From Trichostrongylus colubriformis (lineage: Eukaryota; Nematoda; Chromadorea; Rhabditida; Trichostrongylidae), in contig OZ022256.1 of assembly GCA_963978905.1 (NCBI GenBank), positions 56,508,646-56,572,645 on the forward strand: a DNA stretch of 64,000 nucleotides, given 5' to 3'. The notes below the pieces were generated by a model. It was not told the DNA's origin. It ran no database searches and saw only the letters and a program-made list of their open reading frames with translations. Made by a program: the position numbers and the translations under genes. This document shows, piece after piece, positions 12,650 to 24,350 of the stretch (its first letter is position 1; each line of letters starts with the position of its first letter).

Positions 12650-13319
12650 TAGGTCGTCGGGAAAGTTCTTTCGTTTTTTAAAATGGCTTTTTTCCCTCCA
12701 ATTTGCTTTACAGCAATTTATTATGTACATATATATGTAGTACAAGTTCACACGCATCTATAGGAATTATTGTCCTTCATCTCCCGGATAACCCTTTTCG
12801 GCAAAATTAATTTATTATAGGTCAATCTCATTTTCGATACAAAAATTTTTCTTTGAATGGCGTTGGATAGGGAAAGGAAAAGGTGATAATCCGATGGAAC
12901 AAGATCAGGGCTATAAGGTGGATGGGGCAGCACTTCCCATTCAAGCTCGAGAATTTTTCGACGAGGCAATTTTGGCGAGTCTTCCCACATATTGAAAAAG
13001 TAACTCGCCAAAAAATTCTCGAGCATGAATGGGAACTGCTGCCCCATCCGCTTTATAGCCCTGTTCTTGCTCCATCGGATTATCATCTTTTCCTTTCCCT
13101 ATCGAACGCCATTCAAAGAAAAACCTTCGATAATGAAGACGAATTGACCTTTAATAAATTAATTTTGCCGAAAAGGTCATCCGGGAGATGAGAGACAATA
13201 ATACCTGTAGATGCGTGTGAACTTGTACTACATGTATATGTTCAGAAGAAACTGCTGGAAAGCAGTTTGGAGGGGAAAAGCACGTTTTTAAAAAACAAAA
13301 GAACTTTCCCGACAACCTA
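12650..13319. mobile_element. Palindromic element from two inverted mariner transposase 3' ends
   Basis: TA dinucleotides flank an element of 666 bp (12652-13317) whose ends are inverted repeats, GGTCGTCGGGAAAGTTCTTT on the left and GGTTGTCGGGAAAGTTCTTT read inward from the right. Both halves encode the same C-terminal part of a mariner transposase: on the minus strand (about 12748-13000) HPPYSPDLVPSDYHLF, on the plus strand (about 13000-13191) HPLYSPVLAPSDYHLF, i.e. the region around the third catalytic Asp. The halves meet head to head near 12990, so no complete transposase can be made. It must be mobilised in trans, if at all, and its transcript would fold into a long hairpin. Confidence 0.85.
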
Positions 13320-13514
13320 ATGGATAGTGCAGGGTTTGAAGTTCAGTTCATTGAACCAGCCGTTGTATAACCCAACGACGAAGGCAAGTATCTCAGTGGG
13401 ACGCCAAGTGATCTTGGAGGACGGAAGCCTGTTTGTTCAAAGAAATCGCAATTTAAAGAGTTCCATACTGTTACTACCCGGACCAGAAGGGCCCTCAAAT
13501 GCTGAGGTGTCGGG
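13320..13514 (-). mobile_element. Short LINE C-terminus-like fragment
   Basis: On the minus strand a frame through this stretch contains VRVVTVWNSL, which resembles the RVVNxWNSLP motif at the C-terminus of CR1/Jockey reverse transcriptases. It lies beyond the 3' tail of the next LINE and may be a separate older fragment. Confidence 0.35.
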
Positions 13515-16305
13515 CTTTTCTTTTTCATTTTCATTTATTACATGAGGTAACTCATGCGAAGGGCCACAACAATGCCCTAAAGATGATAAACATAAAACTG
13601 TAAATCATTGTCCACGGCGGCAAACATAACGACAAATATCAAGCGAGAAAAGGCTAAAACCAGATGAGGTAAACACAAAAGCATAGAATAGAAGGAAGCA
13701 ATCAAAGTAAGGGGCCATTATTGGTCGAGGTATTCGTCAATGGCCTTTTTGAAGGAGTAAAAACTGGCGGAGATCGCCCTCCTTTTGCTTAAAGTGTGAT
13801 GAAGTGAGCATGCGCGTAAGGAAAAACAGTGAAAATGATTACTGTGTTTGGCTGGGGGCACGTGCAATTTAATTTTGCCATATCTGATAATGGATGGTCA
13901 CGCCTATAAAAGGCTCTGACATTAAGTATCGTGAGACCGTGTAGAATTTTGGGAACATCAGCAAGTCAAACTTCCTTCTCCTCCATTGAAGAGATTGAAG
14001 ACCAAGTTTAGGTCCCTTTCAAAGCTCGAAGGAATGTTCTCATAGCGTAGTCCCACTGCCCTGATCATGAGTTTTCTGGTGAAGCTGTTCTGGACTTTTC
14101 AATAAGTTCAAAGAATTTTTTTTTGTAGGGGCTAAAGACTACTGTTCCATGTGCAAGCGGGGGCCGCACGTACGTTTTGAATGCGAGCAAGAAAATGGAA
14201 CTGTCATATGCAGACAAGGCTTTGAACAGAATGTGTACGCATTAAGACCTCTGTCAGCAATAAATCCGCAGTGTTTGTCGAACTGATGTCTCTGGTGACC
14301 AATAAGCCGAGGTCCTCCACTTGTTTGACAGGAACTACCGGGGATCCAGCAATATTGTAGTGATAGGCAGGGTCAGAACACCCTATGTGCAGTACTTTGG
14401 TTTTTTCTCTGGACAGCGGACGTCCTCATTCAGTGGCCCAGCTAGATGTGAGATCAAGTGCTTTCTGATTCAATTCGTTATCACAACTGGAAGAGATACG
14501 CTGATAAATTTTGATATTATCAGCAAAAGCGCAGCAATGAACGCCAGTAGAGATAAAGTATTGGTATGTCATAAGTATATATATTAAAAATAAGGGGATA
14601 ACCCCACCCTGAGGAACACAACTAGTTACGTTTCGAGGAGAAACCGTTGTCCATGTCAAGGGTCCAGTCATTAAGGGTCTCCAACGTCGCTGTGACAGTA
14701 GACTTCCTTTTTCGGAAGCCATGTTGATTGGGCGGAATGATTGCATGCTCCTCCAGGTGTGACTGAATCCTTCTCTTCAAGATGTTTTCGAAAAGCCTAG
14801 CAAAAATAGATTTAATGCTAATTGGTCGGTATCTATCAGGGGACGTCGCCGGCTGCTTTTTTAAGATGGGTGTGACGAAGGATAGCCTCCACTTAAGCGG
14901 CACTTCGGCACACATAAAGCTTACATTGAATATGTGTTCTAGTGGACGCGATATAATGTGTGCTATCCTCTTCAAGAAAAAGAGAGGAACATGATCCAGG
15001 GTGTCGGAGGTCGAGTAGAGCCAGGCAGTGATTAGCTTATAAATGTCTTCCATGTAGAACCAGACCGGTAATGACAGGAAAGGAAGGTGTGTGGGTACCC
15101 ATGTCTAGAATAGGAGAACTCAAAGCTTTAACAAATGTGTCTGCAAGGAGTTCGGCTTTTTGATCATCAGTTCTAGCAATGCCATTGTCATTAGATCTTA
15201 ATACTTTAATACACAGATTTTGGGTCTATCATGAAGTCTTGAATCAATAAGTCTCCTTTATCAGTGGAATAAATGGCTTTCCTTTCAATACAGCGGTTAT
15301 ACTTCCTCAATTTCTTATCAGAGATGGCAGAAATCTTGTGATATAATTGCCAGTCAATGGGCGATGAACCGGAAGTTGCACGTTGCGAAGCAGTGAGTCT
15401 CTTGTTATAAATAGAACGGAGATGAGGAGAGAGATGAGAACTTTGCAATGGTACCCTGTCCACTGGAACAAACAAATCAATGGTGTGGTGCAAAATGGTA
15501 ATAAAGAGCTCGTACTTCTCATTGAGAGAAAGAACATTGTTAATAGATCCAATCCAGTCTATGTCTGATGGGTACGTGCATATAGTGTCATATTTGCATC
15601 TTTATACATCCTTCTTACCACAAAGCGTCGTTTGCTAAGAATGAGGTCAAGGCAGAAGAAAATGGCGGAGTGGTCACTGACGCCGATGGGAGGACCGACA
15701 TCCAAGTCCTGTATCATGCCCTTTTCGTTGGATAGGACAAGGTCAAGTATGTTGGTGCCGAGTGTATAACTACTGACATAAGGTGATAGGCCGTGTGTTG
15801 TGCACAAGTTCAAGAAGGACTTTGACGTAGACGGTAGCTACGGGCTCCGAATTCGACGACCATTTTATATCCGTCATATTGAAATCACAACGCATAATGC
15901 AAGCCCGATTACAAGACATCAAATCACTAATTGCATTGAACAACTCGTGTGTGAGGAGAGAGGGACAAGAAGGTGCTCTGTAAAGTGCGATGGCACGAGC
16001 AGATCTGTTGGCGGCAGTCACAACAAAGGATTTCGTAGGCTGTAGGAACAGATTCACTGAAAACCAGATGGGAGCATAGAGATTTCTGTACGAGGAGGGC
16101 GACTCCTCCTGCTGTTCTTGATGAACGATAACAGCGGAGCATGTCATATTGCAAAGACCAACCACCCAGGGCTATAGGCAAGTTCATATGACTAGGCCAT
16201 GTCTCAGCGATCGCAACCATGTCATAGTGAGTTCTTAGTAGTGCAAAAAGAAAAGCGAACCTGTTCTCAAAAACAGATCTGATAATTGAAAAAGAAAGGA
16301 TAATC
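13515..16305 (-). mobile_element. CR1/Jockey-type LINE (copy A), endonuclease plus reverse transcriptase, degenerate
   Basis: Reading the minus strand downward, the endonuclease starts near 16305 with an N-terminal block ending YDMVAIAETW, then GGVALLV (about 16110), IMRCDFN (about 15880; GDFN in active copies) and SDHSA (about 15670). The reverse transcriptase follows: PDRYRPISIKS (about 14830), QHGFRKRKST (about 14710), a VPQGG core and FADNIKIY (about 14500; the second catalytic Asp is Asn). Thumb sequence (FTRKL) is near 14080. Several frameshifts and stops make it inactive. The 3' end is near 13515, with CATGTAATAAATGAAAATG, typical of a short microsatellite-like LINE tail. Confidence 0.85.
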
Positions 16306-17870
16306 TGTATTCTATCAACTCATCAAGGTTTATAGGGACGTATACGAAAAGGGTGCCCCTTGAGGTACCGTTGGTGGAGGATAATTCAAAAAGGTCGTGC
16401 ATTTTCGAACAGATTTCCCCTATGGTACCCCTGTTAAGTAAGCTGAGATCAATCAACTGTGTCTGAAAGCTAGTTTATCAGCACCGAGCTTATATAGACG
16501 CTGCTCATAAGGTAGCGTGCTAACTCCTTTCCGAATGAAGCAGCGATAAGTAAAGCTTTCCTAAACTTTCTCGATTTTTTCTAACAACAATCTCTTATGT
16601 GGCGACTCAACAGGGGAACAGTACTCTAGAAGCGGTCTCACATAGAGGATAAAAGGCTGAAACAGCAAAGTGGGGTCACGCAACCTAAAGGATCTGAGTA
16701 TGAAATCAGCTCGAGCACGTGTTCGCACGCATTCGAAGCTATGTCCCGATTGTATTCATCAAAATAGAGCATGCCATTATGGACGATACCTAGATCGCGA
16801 ATTTAATGAACAAGTGTGAGCGGCTTCCCACACAGCGTAAAGACGAAGTCGGGGTGGTTTCTCCCAATACCCATGATGGCTGTTTTAGGGATAGAAATTC
16901 CGAGTTGTCACTTCTTTGACCAGCTTTCAACAGCGTCAATGGCATTCTGTAGCTCTTGACAGTCATTTATGGCATAAATTTTGGAATCATCAGCGTATAT
17001 ACTACAAAAGGTGCCGTCAGGAAGGAGATCAGCAAGGTCGTTGATGTATTTGACGAATAGCAGCGGTCCGAGACACGTATCCTGAGGCACATCACTTGGT
17101 GTAGGATACGGGCGGGACTTTGTGCTATTGATCTTTACCACCTGGGTTCTACCCACTAGAAATGATTTAAGGAATCGGAGAAGCCGACCACAGATGCCAT
17201 ATGCAGCTAGCTTTTTCATTAGCAGAGGTATGGCAATAGAGTCGAAAACTTTTGCATGGTCTACGTAGCAAACAGAAGCAAAATTCCCTTCATCGATCTC
17301 TTTTTGCCAGAGCGGTACTGTTGAAGGCAAGGCGGAAGTGGTAGACCTATGTCGGCTGAAACCGTTGGACACAGCTAAGCAGATGTCTTTCGGTTAGGGA
17401 ATCCATGAGTTTACGGCAGACTATGCTCTCCATCACCTTACTTATGGAGCTGGTCAAACAAATAGGCTTGTAGTTGGAGACATCTTTTTTGGAATCTTTT
17501 TCGAAAATCGCCTTTTAATTCCCACCTTCCATAGATCAACCTTCCATAGATCAGGTACCTCTCTTTGAAGTAACACTGTTGAAGAGTATTGTTAAAGGCG
17601 AAACGAGCCCCAGTGCTGCTTTGGAGGAAGATGTAAGGGATATCATCCGGCGATGTCGATACTCTATTTGGAAGCTTTTTTAATGCCGTGTAGACAACAT
17701 CGCTACCTATGTCTATCCAGTCAAGGCTCTCTAGGGGTCACAGGCGACAGAGCACTATTAGTGGGACGAGCCATTTCGCAAACCGACCTGGAACAAGCAG
17801 CGAACGACTCAGCCTTAGAACTGTCATCTGTGAGCACATCCCCTTATGAAAAACTAAATTCAAAATAGTG
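16305..17870 (-). mobile_element. CR1/Jockey-type LINE (copy B), reverse transcriptase part only
   Basis: On the minus strand this second LINE begins with a segment containing STSPDDIP (about 17660), continues with a KPICLTSSISK block (about 17440), HRSTTSAL (about 17340), the DHAKVFDSI motif with the first catalytic Asp (about 17250), SDVPQDTCLGPLLF (about 17080) and YADDSKIY (about 16980). The thumb has PLLEYCSPV (about 16620). It is disrupted by frameshifts and ends near 16305, directly where copy A begins. No endonuclease is present. Confidence 0.8.
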
Positions 17871-18329
17871 CCCGCGGTAAATCGTCCTTACGTGTTGAAG
17901 GAACTGTGCAACTATGCTGGAACGACATGGAATCGTTTTCTCAGTAACCAGATCATTCGACAACAGTTTCGACTGGTTCAAGAAAAACGGTTGGAAACCG
18001 TCAAGCGATCATAGGAAACAGTATGGTCAGGGAGAGGTTAAGAAGATGGGCGTATGTGATGTGAAGTTAGCTCTTCCAAAGCTGTTCCGTAGTTGGACCA
18101 CGAAGAGCAGTAACGTCCTTGGACTTCCTCGACAAGGAATTTGATTCAACGATGTCAGCATGCTCAGACCGAGAGCATGTTTTTGATTGTTCATAAATCT
18201 CGAATGGAATTTCAGGACGTACTCCGTCACTTCTAGAAGTGCATTGAAACCTTTATTTGAAAACAATAACTGTTCAATATAAAAGAACAGACGAATTCCA
18301 ACCAGATAACGAGCACTCGAAAACAATCT

Positions 18330-19124
18330 CTACTCAACATCTTCCTGGGGACACGTGCTTCGTTCACAAATAAAATAGAGTCCTTTAACAGTACCATCGT
18401 TCCAGAACTGCCTGTTCTCACCTGTACCCAGATGCCACGTATATAGCTGGAAATTGTGGTCTCTTTCATGACATTACATTCACATTGAAACAGAAGTTAC
18501 CTGAACGTAGTCTCCGTCTCCACTTGGTTCACCCTGCTTCCAGTTGGTGTACTTACAGGTAGAGCCGCTTCTCCATAGCCACTGCTCCTTATTATTTGGG
18601 TTGCGATAGTAACCAATCCAGGTACGTCCGTTGGCATCGCTCGGATATGAGTTTGAAACATAGCCCATCACTAATAATGTAAACTACATTTTGATCCATT
18701 CTTTATCATGTGCATCTAACAATGTGTTGAATGTTGAATATAGGTTGAATCCTTTCCTTCACATACTAACACATACATCTCTTACTTGTGTAGAAATTTT
18801 GAAAGCTGCGGGAAGCTCCCTTCAAAAACTTGAACATGAAGACATACTAGAGACAAAATCGTTTTCTTCTGCGTCACATATGGTTACCAAATTACCGCCT
18901 TGCTTTTCACAAGCCTTTTGAGCATCCTCAGGTTCGAGGTCATCGCAAAATCTCTGCAAAGAATATTTTACTGGAGAGCAGGGTTGCAGCGCATAAAACA
19001 CTACCCTGTAGCATTTTTGGGACTCAATCCTATATATCCACGGGGAGCATGAATTCTGTGCCCACACGAAGTTTTCTGCGAGCATGGCGACAATAAAACT
19101 AATGCACAATCCGCTGGCATTCAT
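18330..19124 (-). CDS. Secreted single-domain C-type lectin, gene 1 (4 exons, 170 aa)
   Basis: Exons: 19005-19124, 18848-18953, 18501-18670, 18330-18446 (introns 51, 177 and 54 bp, GT-AG, phases 0, 1, 0), ending in TAG. Residues 1-23 are a signal peptide (MNASGLCISFIVAMLAENFVWA). One C-type lectin domain follows: SPWIYRIESQKCYR, DAQKACEKQGGNLVTI, RTWIGYYR, WLWRSG, YTNWKQGEPSG, and finally WNDG...YFICER. The EPS triplet stands where sugar-binding domains have EPN or QPD, and WND is intact, so calcium/sugar binding is possible but unproven. AATAAA for polyadenylation lies at 18252-18257 (minus strand). Nematode proteins of this size are typically intestinal or secreted and linked to immunity or host interaction. 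A paralogue lies at 28900-31256. Confidence 0.93.
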
Positions 19125-19216
19125 TGTCTTCTGAGTGTTTCTGAATTACCAGAATGTTTTTGTAGAGCACGGTGCTTACTTCATTTATTTGAAAGCAGTG
19201 AGAGGAGTAATGTGGG

Positions 19217-19222
19217 TGATAA
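19217..19222 (-). promoter_or_regulatory. TGATAA (GATA-type) site upstream of lectin gene 1
   Basis: TGATAA (TTATCA on the gene strand) sits about 93-98 bp above the start codon, inside a block (GGAGTAATGTGGGTGATAAG) that is also conserved above lectin gene 2. In C. elegans such sites bind the gut factor ELT-2. The role here is inferred from conservation and position. Confidence 0.5.
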
Positions 19223-19675
19223 GCAACCCCTAAAAGTAGATGATTAATTGAAAACTAGTGGTATAGGATTTATTGGAATCCTGCACGAAAAAAAGCGACC
19301 CTGAGCTGTTGCGGAGACAACTTTTTTAGATCCAACCGCTTTTCTTATTCCGGCCGCCTTGAGGATATCCCTTTGCCGAAGAATGGCTGAATTGTAGCGT
19401 AATGAGTATGACAGCAGAGTGATACTTATCGTATCGTATCAAAGCCGTATTGATCGACATGACGTAGTGCTTGACGCGTCAGTTTTCGTGGTGAAACCGT
19501 CCAACGGTCGCTGTCAAAGATTGAAGTGAATGACCTAACCGAATTGCCCCTACCACAGCCTGATACACAACCAAGTTCTTCTAATTACGTGCCAATATGC
19601 TCACTGTGTGTTTCGGATTCCTCTAAGAAGCGAGAAAGTTTATTTTGAGGAAACGTCAGTTAAAAATCCACCCAA

Positions 19676-19779
19676 AACAAAGGTACGCATTTTCCTCTGC
19701 ACCACGGATGGTCATCAATTCATGGCCTTTCCCTTCGCATACTTTCTGCGCATCATGAGGGGCGCTTATCGCAGTATTT
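19676..19779 (-). pseudogene. C-type lectin exon 2 relic (copy 1)
   Basis: After an acceptor-like ATATGCAG the minus strand reads KYCDKRPS and then, one frame away, DAQKVCEGKGHELMTI and GAEENAYLC. This matches exon 2 of the two lectin genes (KYCDKRKAEDAQKVC...). A frameshift after the eighth codon and the lack of exons 1, 3 and 4 nearby make it a relic. Confidence 0.75.
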
Positions 19780-20299
19780 CTGCATATAGATACTCGAAAA
19801 GGAAATTTTTCTTGAATTTAGAGCATAGAACAGTAGAACAGGAACTGTAAAACATACATATACTATCTAAATCTTGAATTTGGAAAGGTGCGCAACGAGG
19901 GTCACTACGAAGAGACGCGTTTTGTGGCGTCTCGATTGTAACCATTGTCAGGTGTATGCTGTTGTTTTCATTCAGTCGCACGTGTTCTTCACGGTGTGAG
20001 GTGTGAGGTGTTCGTCTCCAGTCCGTGTTTCTCAAAGCAACACCATCTCCTCTTGGAAGGCCAGAGAACTTCGCTTGACAGCCTGACTTGCTGACAAATT
20101 GGCAACTATTATGCACAGGTAAAGAGTGAGGCGAATGGACAGCCAGGCGAAAACATTTACTACTTATCGATTGGAAGAATAGGCGATAGGGCGGGAAGGA
20201 TATGATACACATAGATACTGAGTGACATTGCGAACACGTCGAATAGGCAAGTAGAAGAGCCGTTTTCACAGTTTACGATCGCGCCTGCATTTTAGTCGG

Positions 20300-22160
20300 T
20301 TAGTCTAACATGTGGTCAGACGACTAAGCGATCAGATGGAAAGAAAAAGATACATATCGATTCAGTGGTTAGGCGATTAGACGATCAGAGGATTAGACCT
20401 CCTATCAGGAAGGATAAAATAGACGATTAAGAGGAAGGAAAAATCCCGTACTTATTGCGCAATTACGCGATTAAAGATACCGGAAGGGGACATTTTTGTC
20501 CCACAGTAAGACCTACCATAACGCGTGCAATTCGCTAAGTTGCAGACATTGCACACATGACACCTTGCTATCACAACAATTGTAGATTTAATAGATTTTT
20601 TTTCTACCACGGACACCTTTTTTCTTACCCTTTCGCTTATTCTACCACTCATTGTTTCAACCCCTACGAGAGAAGACAAGAACATCTCGTTAAGCGAGCA
20701 ACTCGAAAGGGTAATGTTGCAGTGTGAAAAAATGGGCGGGAAATGCGAATACAGGCCACAACTTCGCCCTTTTGAATTTGGGTTTCTCCACTGATAATCG
20801 CTTCTACCCTCGAAAGTTCGTTTCAGAAGGGTCATTTCTTCCCATCTTCTTCTTTCTCCCGACCCTCTCCCCTCCCCTCTGGTTCTTTTGAAGGCACATG
20901 CCAGAATCATTTCGAGTGGGTTGAAGCGCTTTCTCCCGACCCTCTCCCCTCCCCTTATCGTAATAAACTACTCGGGTTGAAAACTCTCTCAGTCAGGAGA
21001 AAGGTTAATGATGTCGTTATGGTAAGTAAAATACTCAATGGCCAGGTACAGGTAAATTCTAGTCATTTTTTCCAGATCCTACCATCAGTGACTAGAGGAA
21101 GCCTTAGTAAGATTAGTTTCAAAAGTGCCCGCGGTGGTCTTCGGCATAACTTCTTTGTCAACCGTGCTGGATCCATATATATAACTTTGTTAAAACATAG
21201 ACCGCTCCCTGTTTCGGCTATTTCCTTGGAAACCTATCTCAATCGCATCTTGGATTAATGGTACTTGAAGAAAACCGATGATGCTCTAGTAAATTCCGCC
21301 AATCCCACCTCTTTCTTCTCTTTTTCGTCAGTCTCTTTTCTTTGACCATTTTGTTCTTCGCCATATGTTGCTACAGATTTCCCTGTTTTACAAATTGTGA
21401 ACTACATGGGATAATGTTCGTCTTTTCTACTTTACTTGTGGTTCAATGCTAGATGTTTGCTGGCAATTTCTTTTGCACATGCTTGTCATGTAATAAAGAA
21501 TCAAGTATCAAGTATAAATTAGAGGTGCCGTGGAATATGCCGATGAAGAAAAATCCGAAATTAGCCATTGAAAAAGGCAAAAATAAGGCTTCCTGGCATC
21601 TGACCTTGGACGAGATTACAGTGAGAGAAACGTGTCTCAGAATCAGTTCTCGCTGGATGGGATCATAGAGAACTCTAGGATATCACCTGTTTGCTCATGC
21701 CAACGTCTTCTTTATCACTGGCATCCTTCCTTACCTTTTATTATCACATAAATCGTAGGCCTCATTAGCCACGTTGTTGCCATTATTGCCACCGTCACTG
21801 CCAACAATAACGTCTGGGGAGAGCTGCTGTGTGGAGTCGCGCCTGTTTTTGAATCCGCACGCTCCAGGAAATGACAGCCACGCCTTGGTAAAGGTGCAGT
21901 TGGGTCGATTATCTGACCACGGCAGGAGCTGTAACACCCCAATGATTCTGGAATGTGCCTTCAAGCGATTAGGAGATGAGGCAGTGAGGCCATCGGTCAG
22001 AAGAGTTAATCTGTGTATCGATTTTATAGATGATCGTTTTATCGCCTACTCGCGTAATTCCCTAACCGCTTGATCGCCTGGTCGATGTGTTTTTCTCCCG
22101 CCTGATCGCCTGATCGAATAATCGTCTAGTCGCCCAAATCTATTCGTGTCGTATTCTCTT
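20300..22160. mobile_element. Possible large TIR element with GCGATCAG-rich ends
   Basis: The left end (20300-20420) carries GATCAG/GCGATTAG motifs around GGAAAGAAAAAGATACATATCGA. The right end (22040-22160) carries the inverse (CGCCTGATCGCCTGATCG after TTTTTCTCCCGC). The same arrangement recurs at 32405-34330. The similarity is repetitive, so exact ends are not certain. Confidence 0.4.
20967..21515 (+). mobile_element. 5'-truncated CR1/Jockey-type LINE fragment
   Basis: The frame 20977-21258 reads like the C-terminal tail of a CR1-type reverse transcriptase: VRRKVNDVVMVSKILNG, TRGSLSKI and HNFFVNRAGSIY followed by LPVSAISLETYLNRIL. After a 3' untranslated part the fragment ends in CATGTAATAAAGAATCAAG, like the tail of the LINE at 13515. 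Copy 2 of the duplication goes straight from GGTTGAAGCGCT (about 33694) to AAATTATAGGTGCC without it. Confidence 0.75.
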
Positions 22161-22559
22161 TGTCCCTGATCTTTCAAAGCGCGTTTGCAATTGCCAACTC
22201 TGAGCTCAATCATATCCATCCTCCATGCGACGTCAGACATCTGATTCTGATTGGTAAGGTCATTTTCTCCATTACCTTCTTGATCACAGATGGCGGCGAT
22301 CGTGAAGAGCTCGACGGGAAAACATCCACTGCGTAGTATTAGCCTTCGTTAGAAATCAGTACTTACCGTCTCTTCCTTTTTAAACCTGTAGTTTCAGTTT
22401 TTTGGAAAGGCAACTTAACCACCTTCGATAGACCGAAGCGTTCTGTAATGATGATAAGTTTGAATGAGCCTCCTTGCTTCCAAAGTGCGTGATGTGAATG
22501 ATAAGATATCAGTCGTTAACAAGATAAAGCCTGTGAACTGTTTATGTTGATGCGTATAT

Positions 22560-23495
22560 TGTCACTGCACCAGACACACTTAAAGACACCAGGAGGGGGT
22601 AATTTGGCTTACGGTAGAACAGACGTGGTGTGGACGAGCTTGAGTGGCCGCCATTGCACAAACTCGCCAATTTGACATGGTGCCAAAAGAAGATGGTTCT
22701 GATATAGATTTGTTTTTTCCTTTTAATTTTCACTTTGTTCTTTCTTATATTGTTTCTAGATGTACTTACGGGTCAAATAAAGTCGCGGGGGGGGGGGGGG
22801 GGGGGAGGAGAGGCAAAATTTTCACCCACGTCAAGGCTTCTTTCCCTTCCTAGGGTTAGGCTAAAGCAGACGAGACCTATGCTTTGATAGATGCTTTTTA
22901 ATGTGAGAGGAGGGGATATCAATTTTAGCCCAAGCCTAGTAAGGGAAAGGAGCATCGACGTCGACGCAAAGTTGCGTCTCCCCCCGACTTTATCTGACCA
23001 TTCTGAGATTTTCAGGTATAGAAATGCACAATTAAGAAGACCTATAAGTAAACAAGTAAAATATGTCACTAGAAAACAGTAAAGAGGAAATAATTCAAAA
23101 ATAAGGTTACATCAGGCCGAAGACAAGCTTCAAAATGAACGAAGCATGGCTCGGCCACGGAAGCTTGCAGTTCGGACGGAAGCGCGCCCTGGGGGCAAAT
23201 AGCGCCCTGTGGCGCGTTTTTCAACGCCGGTTTCGTTACACATTGTATCTACCGAACCCATATGTTTGTTTTCAGACGCCATTGTTTTCGTAAACGTTAT
23301 TCCGCCCTTGCCCCCCTCCCGGTGCCTTTAAAGGCATTTCCCGCGATAATCGCACCAGCTACTTACCCTGTCGCAGCAGATAGACCTCCGGGTAAATGTC
23401 GAGGCTGTACCTTTCGAGCAGCCCCTGTGGACGTAGCTTTTTCCAACGTGGCATTTACGTGAGCCTGTGATTCATGCGATAATATAAGATAAAGA
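22560..23495. other. Copy-1-specific segment without genes
   Basis: It contains a poly(G) tract and GC-rich sequence. The text GGCATTTACGTGA near 23450 also occurs near 38670, so part is a dispersed repeat. No coding signal was seen. Confidence 0.4.
22787..22805. repeat. Poly(G) tract, 19 bp
   Basis: Nineteen consecutive G on the plus strand, the longest homopolymer in the window. Confidence 0.95.
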
Positions 23496-24205
23496 AGAGA
23501 TTCCAGCGGGTAATAAAACGTTTACTTGGGGAAACAGGTAATATCTCAGGGTTCCCCATGATATCATCCAACGGGAACTGATTCGAAGGCTCGTTTTCAT
23601 GCGGTAATCTCGTACAAGGCCAAATGTTGGGAGACCTCATTTTTGCCGTTTTCGGGGGCTTCTTTCGGATTTTAAGGTAATCACGTAAAGTGCCTTTAAC
23701 AGCACTCAAAGTATTCTGCGGCGACTCCATCGCTACACCTGAATATCACTGAAGTTTCCCATGTAGATTAGCGAGGAAATTTCAGCCTAGGTTTATAGAA
23801 GCCTGAGGAGCTTTAGCTGCGGGTAAGTGAGCTGCTACTCACGAAGAAATCCCTCCTTGCGATCGCGGAGCTTGCTTTCTTGCCCTGGAGCTCCTCAGGC
23901 TTCTATAAACCTAGGCTGAAATTTCCTCGCTAATCTACATGGGAAACTTCAGTGATATTCAGGTGTAGCGATGGAGTCGCCGCAGAATACTTTGAGTGCT
24001 GTTAAAAGCCTTTTACGCGATTACCTCAAAATCCGGAAGAAGCCCCCGAAAACGGCAGAAATGAGGTCTCCCGACATTTGGCCTTGTACGAGATTACCGC
24101 ATGAAAACAAGCCTTTGAATCAGTTCCCGTTGGATGATATCATGGGAAACCCTGAGATATTACCTGTTTCCCCAAGTAAACGTTTAATTACCCACTGGAA
24201 TATAT
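23496..24205. repeat. Large inverted repeat: two ~317-bp arms, 76-bp spacer
   Basis: Positions 23496-23812 and 23889-24205 are reverse complements with few differences. The same open frame therefore appears on the minus strand (23455-23730) and the plus strand (23971-24219), each beginning MESPQNTLSAVK. This is a symmetry effect, not two genes. Part of the arm also occurs once, in non-palindromic form, near 34755-34920. Confidence 0.9.
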
Positions 24206-24350
24206 CTGACCCTCAGTAGCTTTTTCCAAGTCTTGGAGACGACGAAACGGTATCTTCCCTGGAGTAATACATGTAATTATCTTATGTAAACGTTGTATCG
24301 AGTGAAAACTCATGTTCGCCGCGCTGTCAAAAGTCTCTAGTGCAATGATA

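Noticed and set aside
23455..24219. Two convergent copies of a gene beginning MESPQNTLSAVK
   Set aside because: The frames are mirror images produced by the inverted repeat; no known domain and no splice or promoter context.
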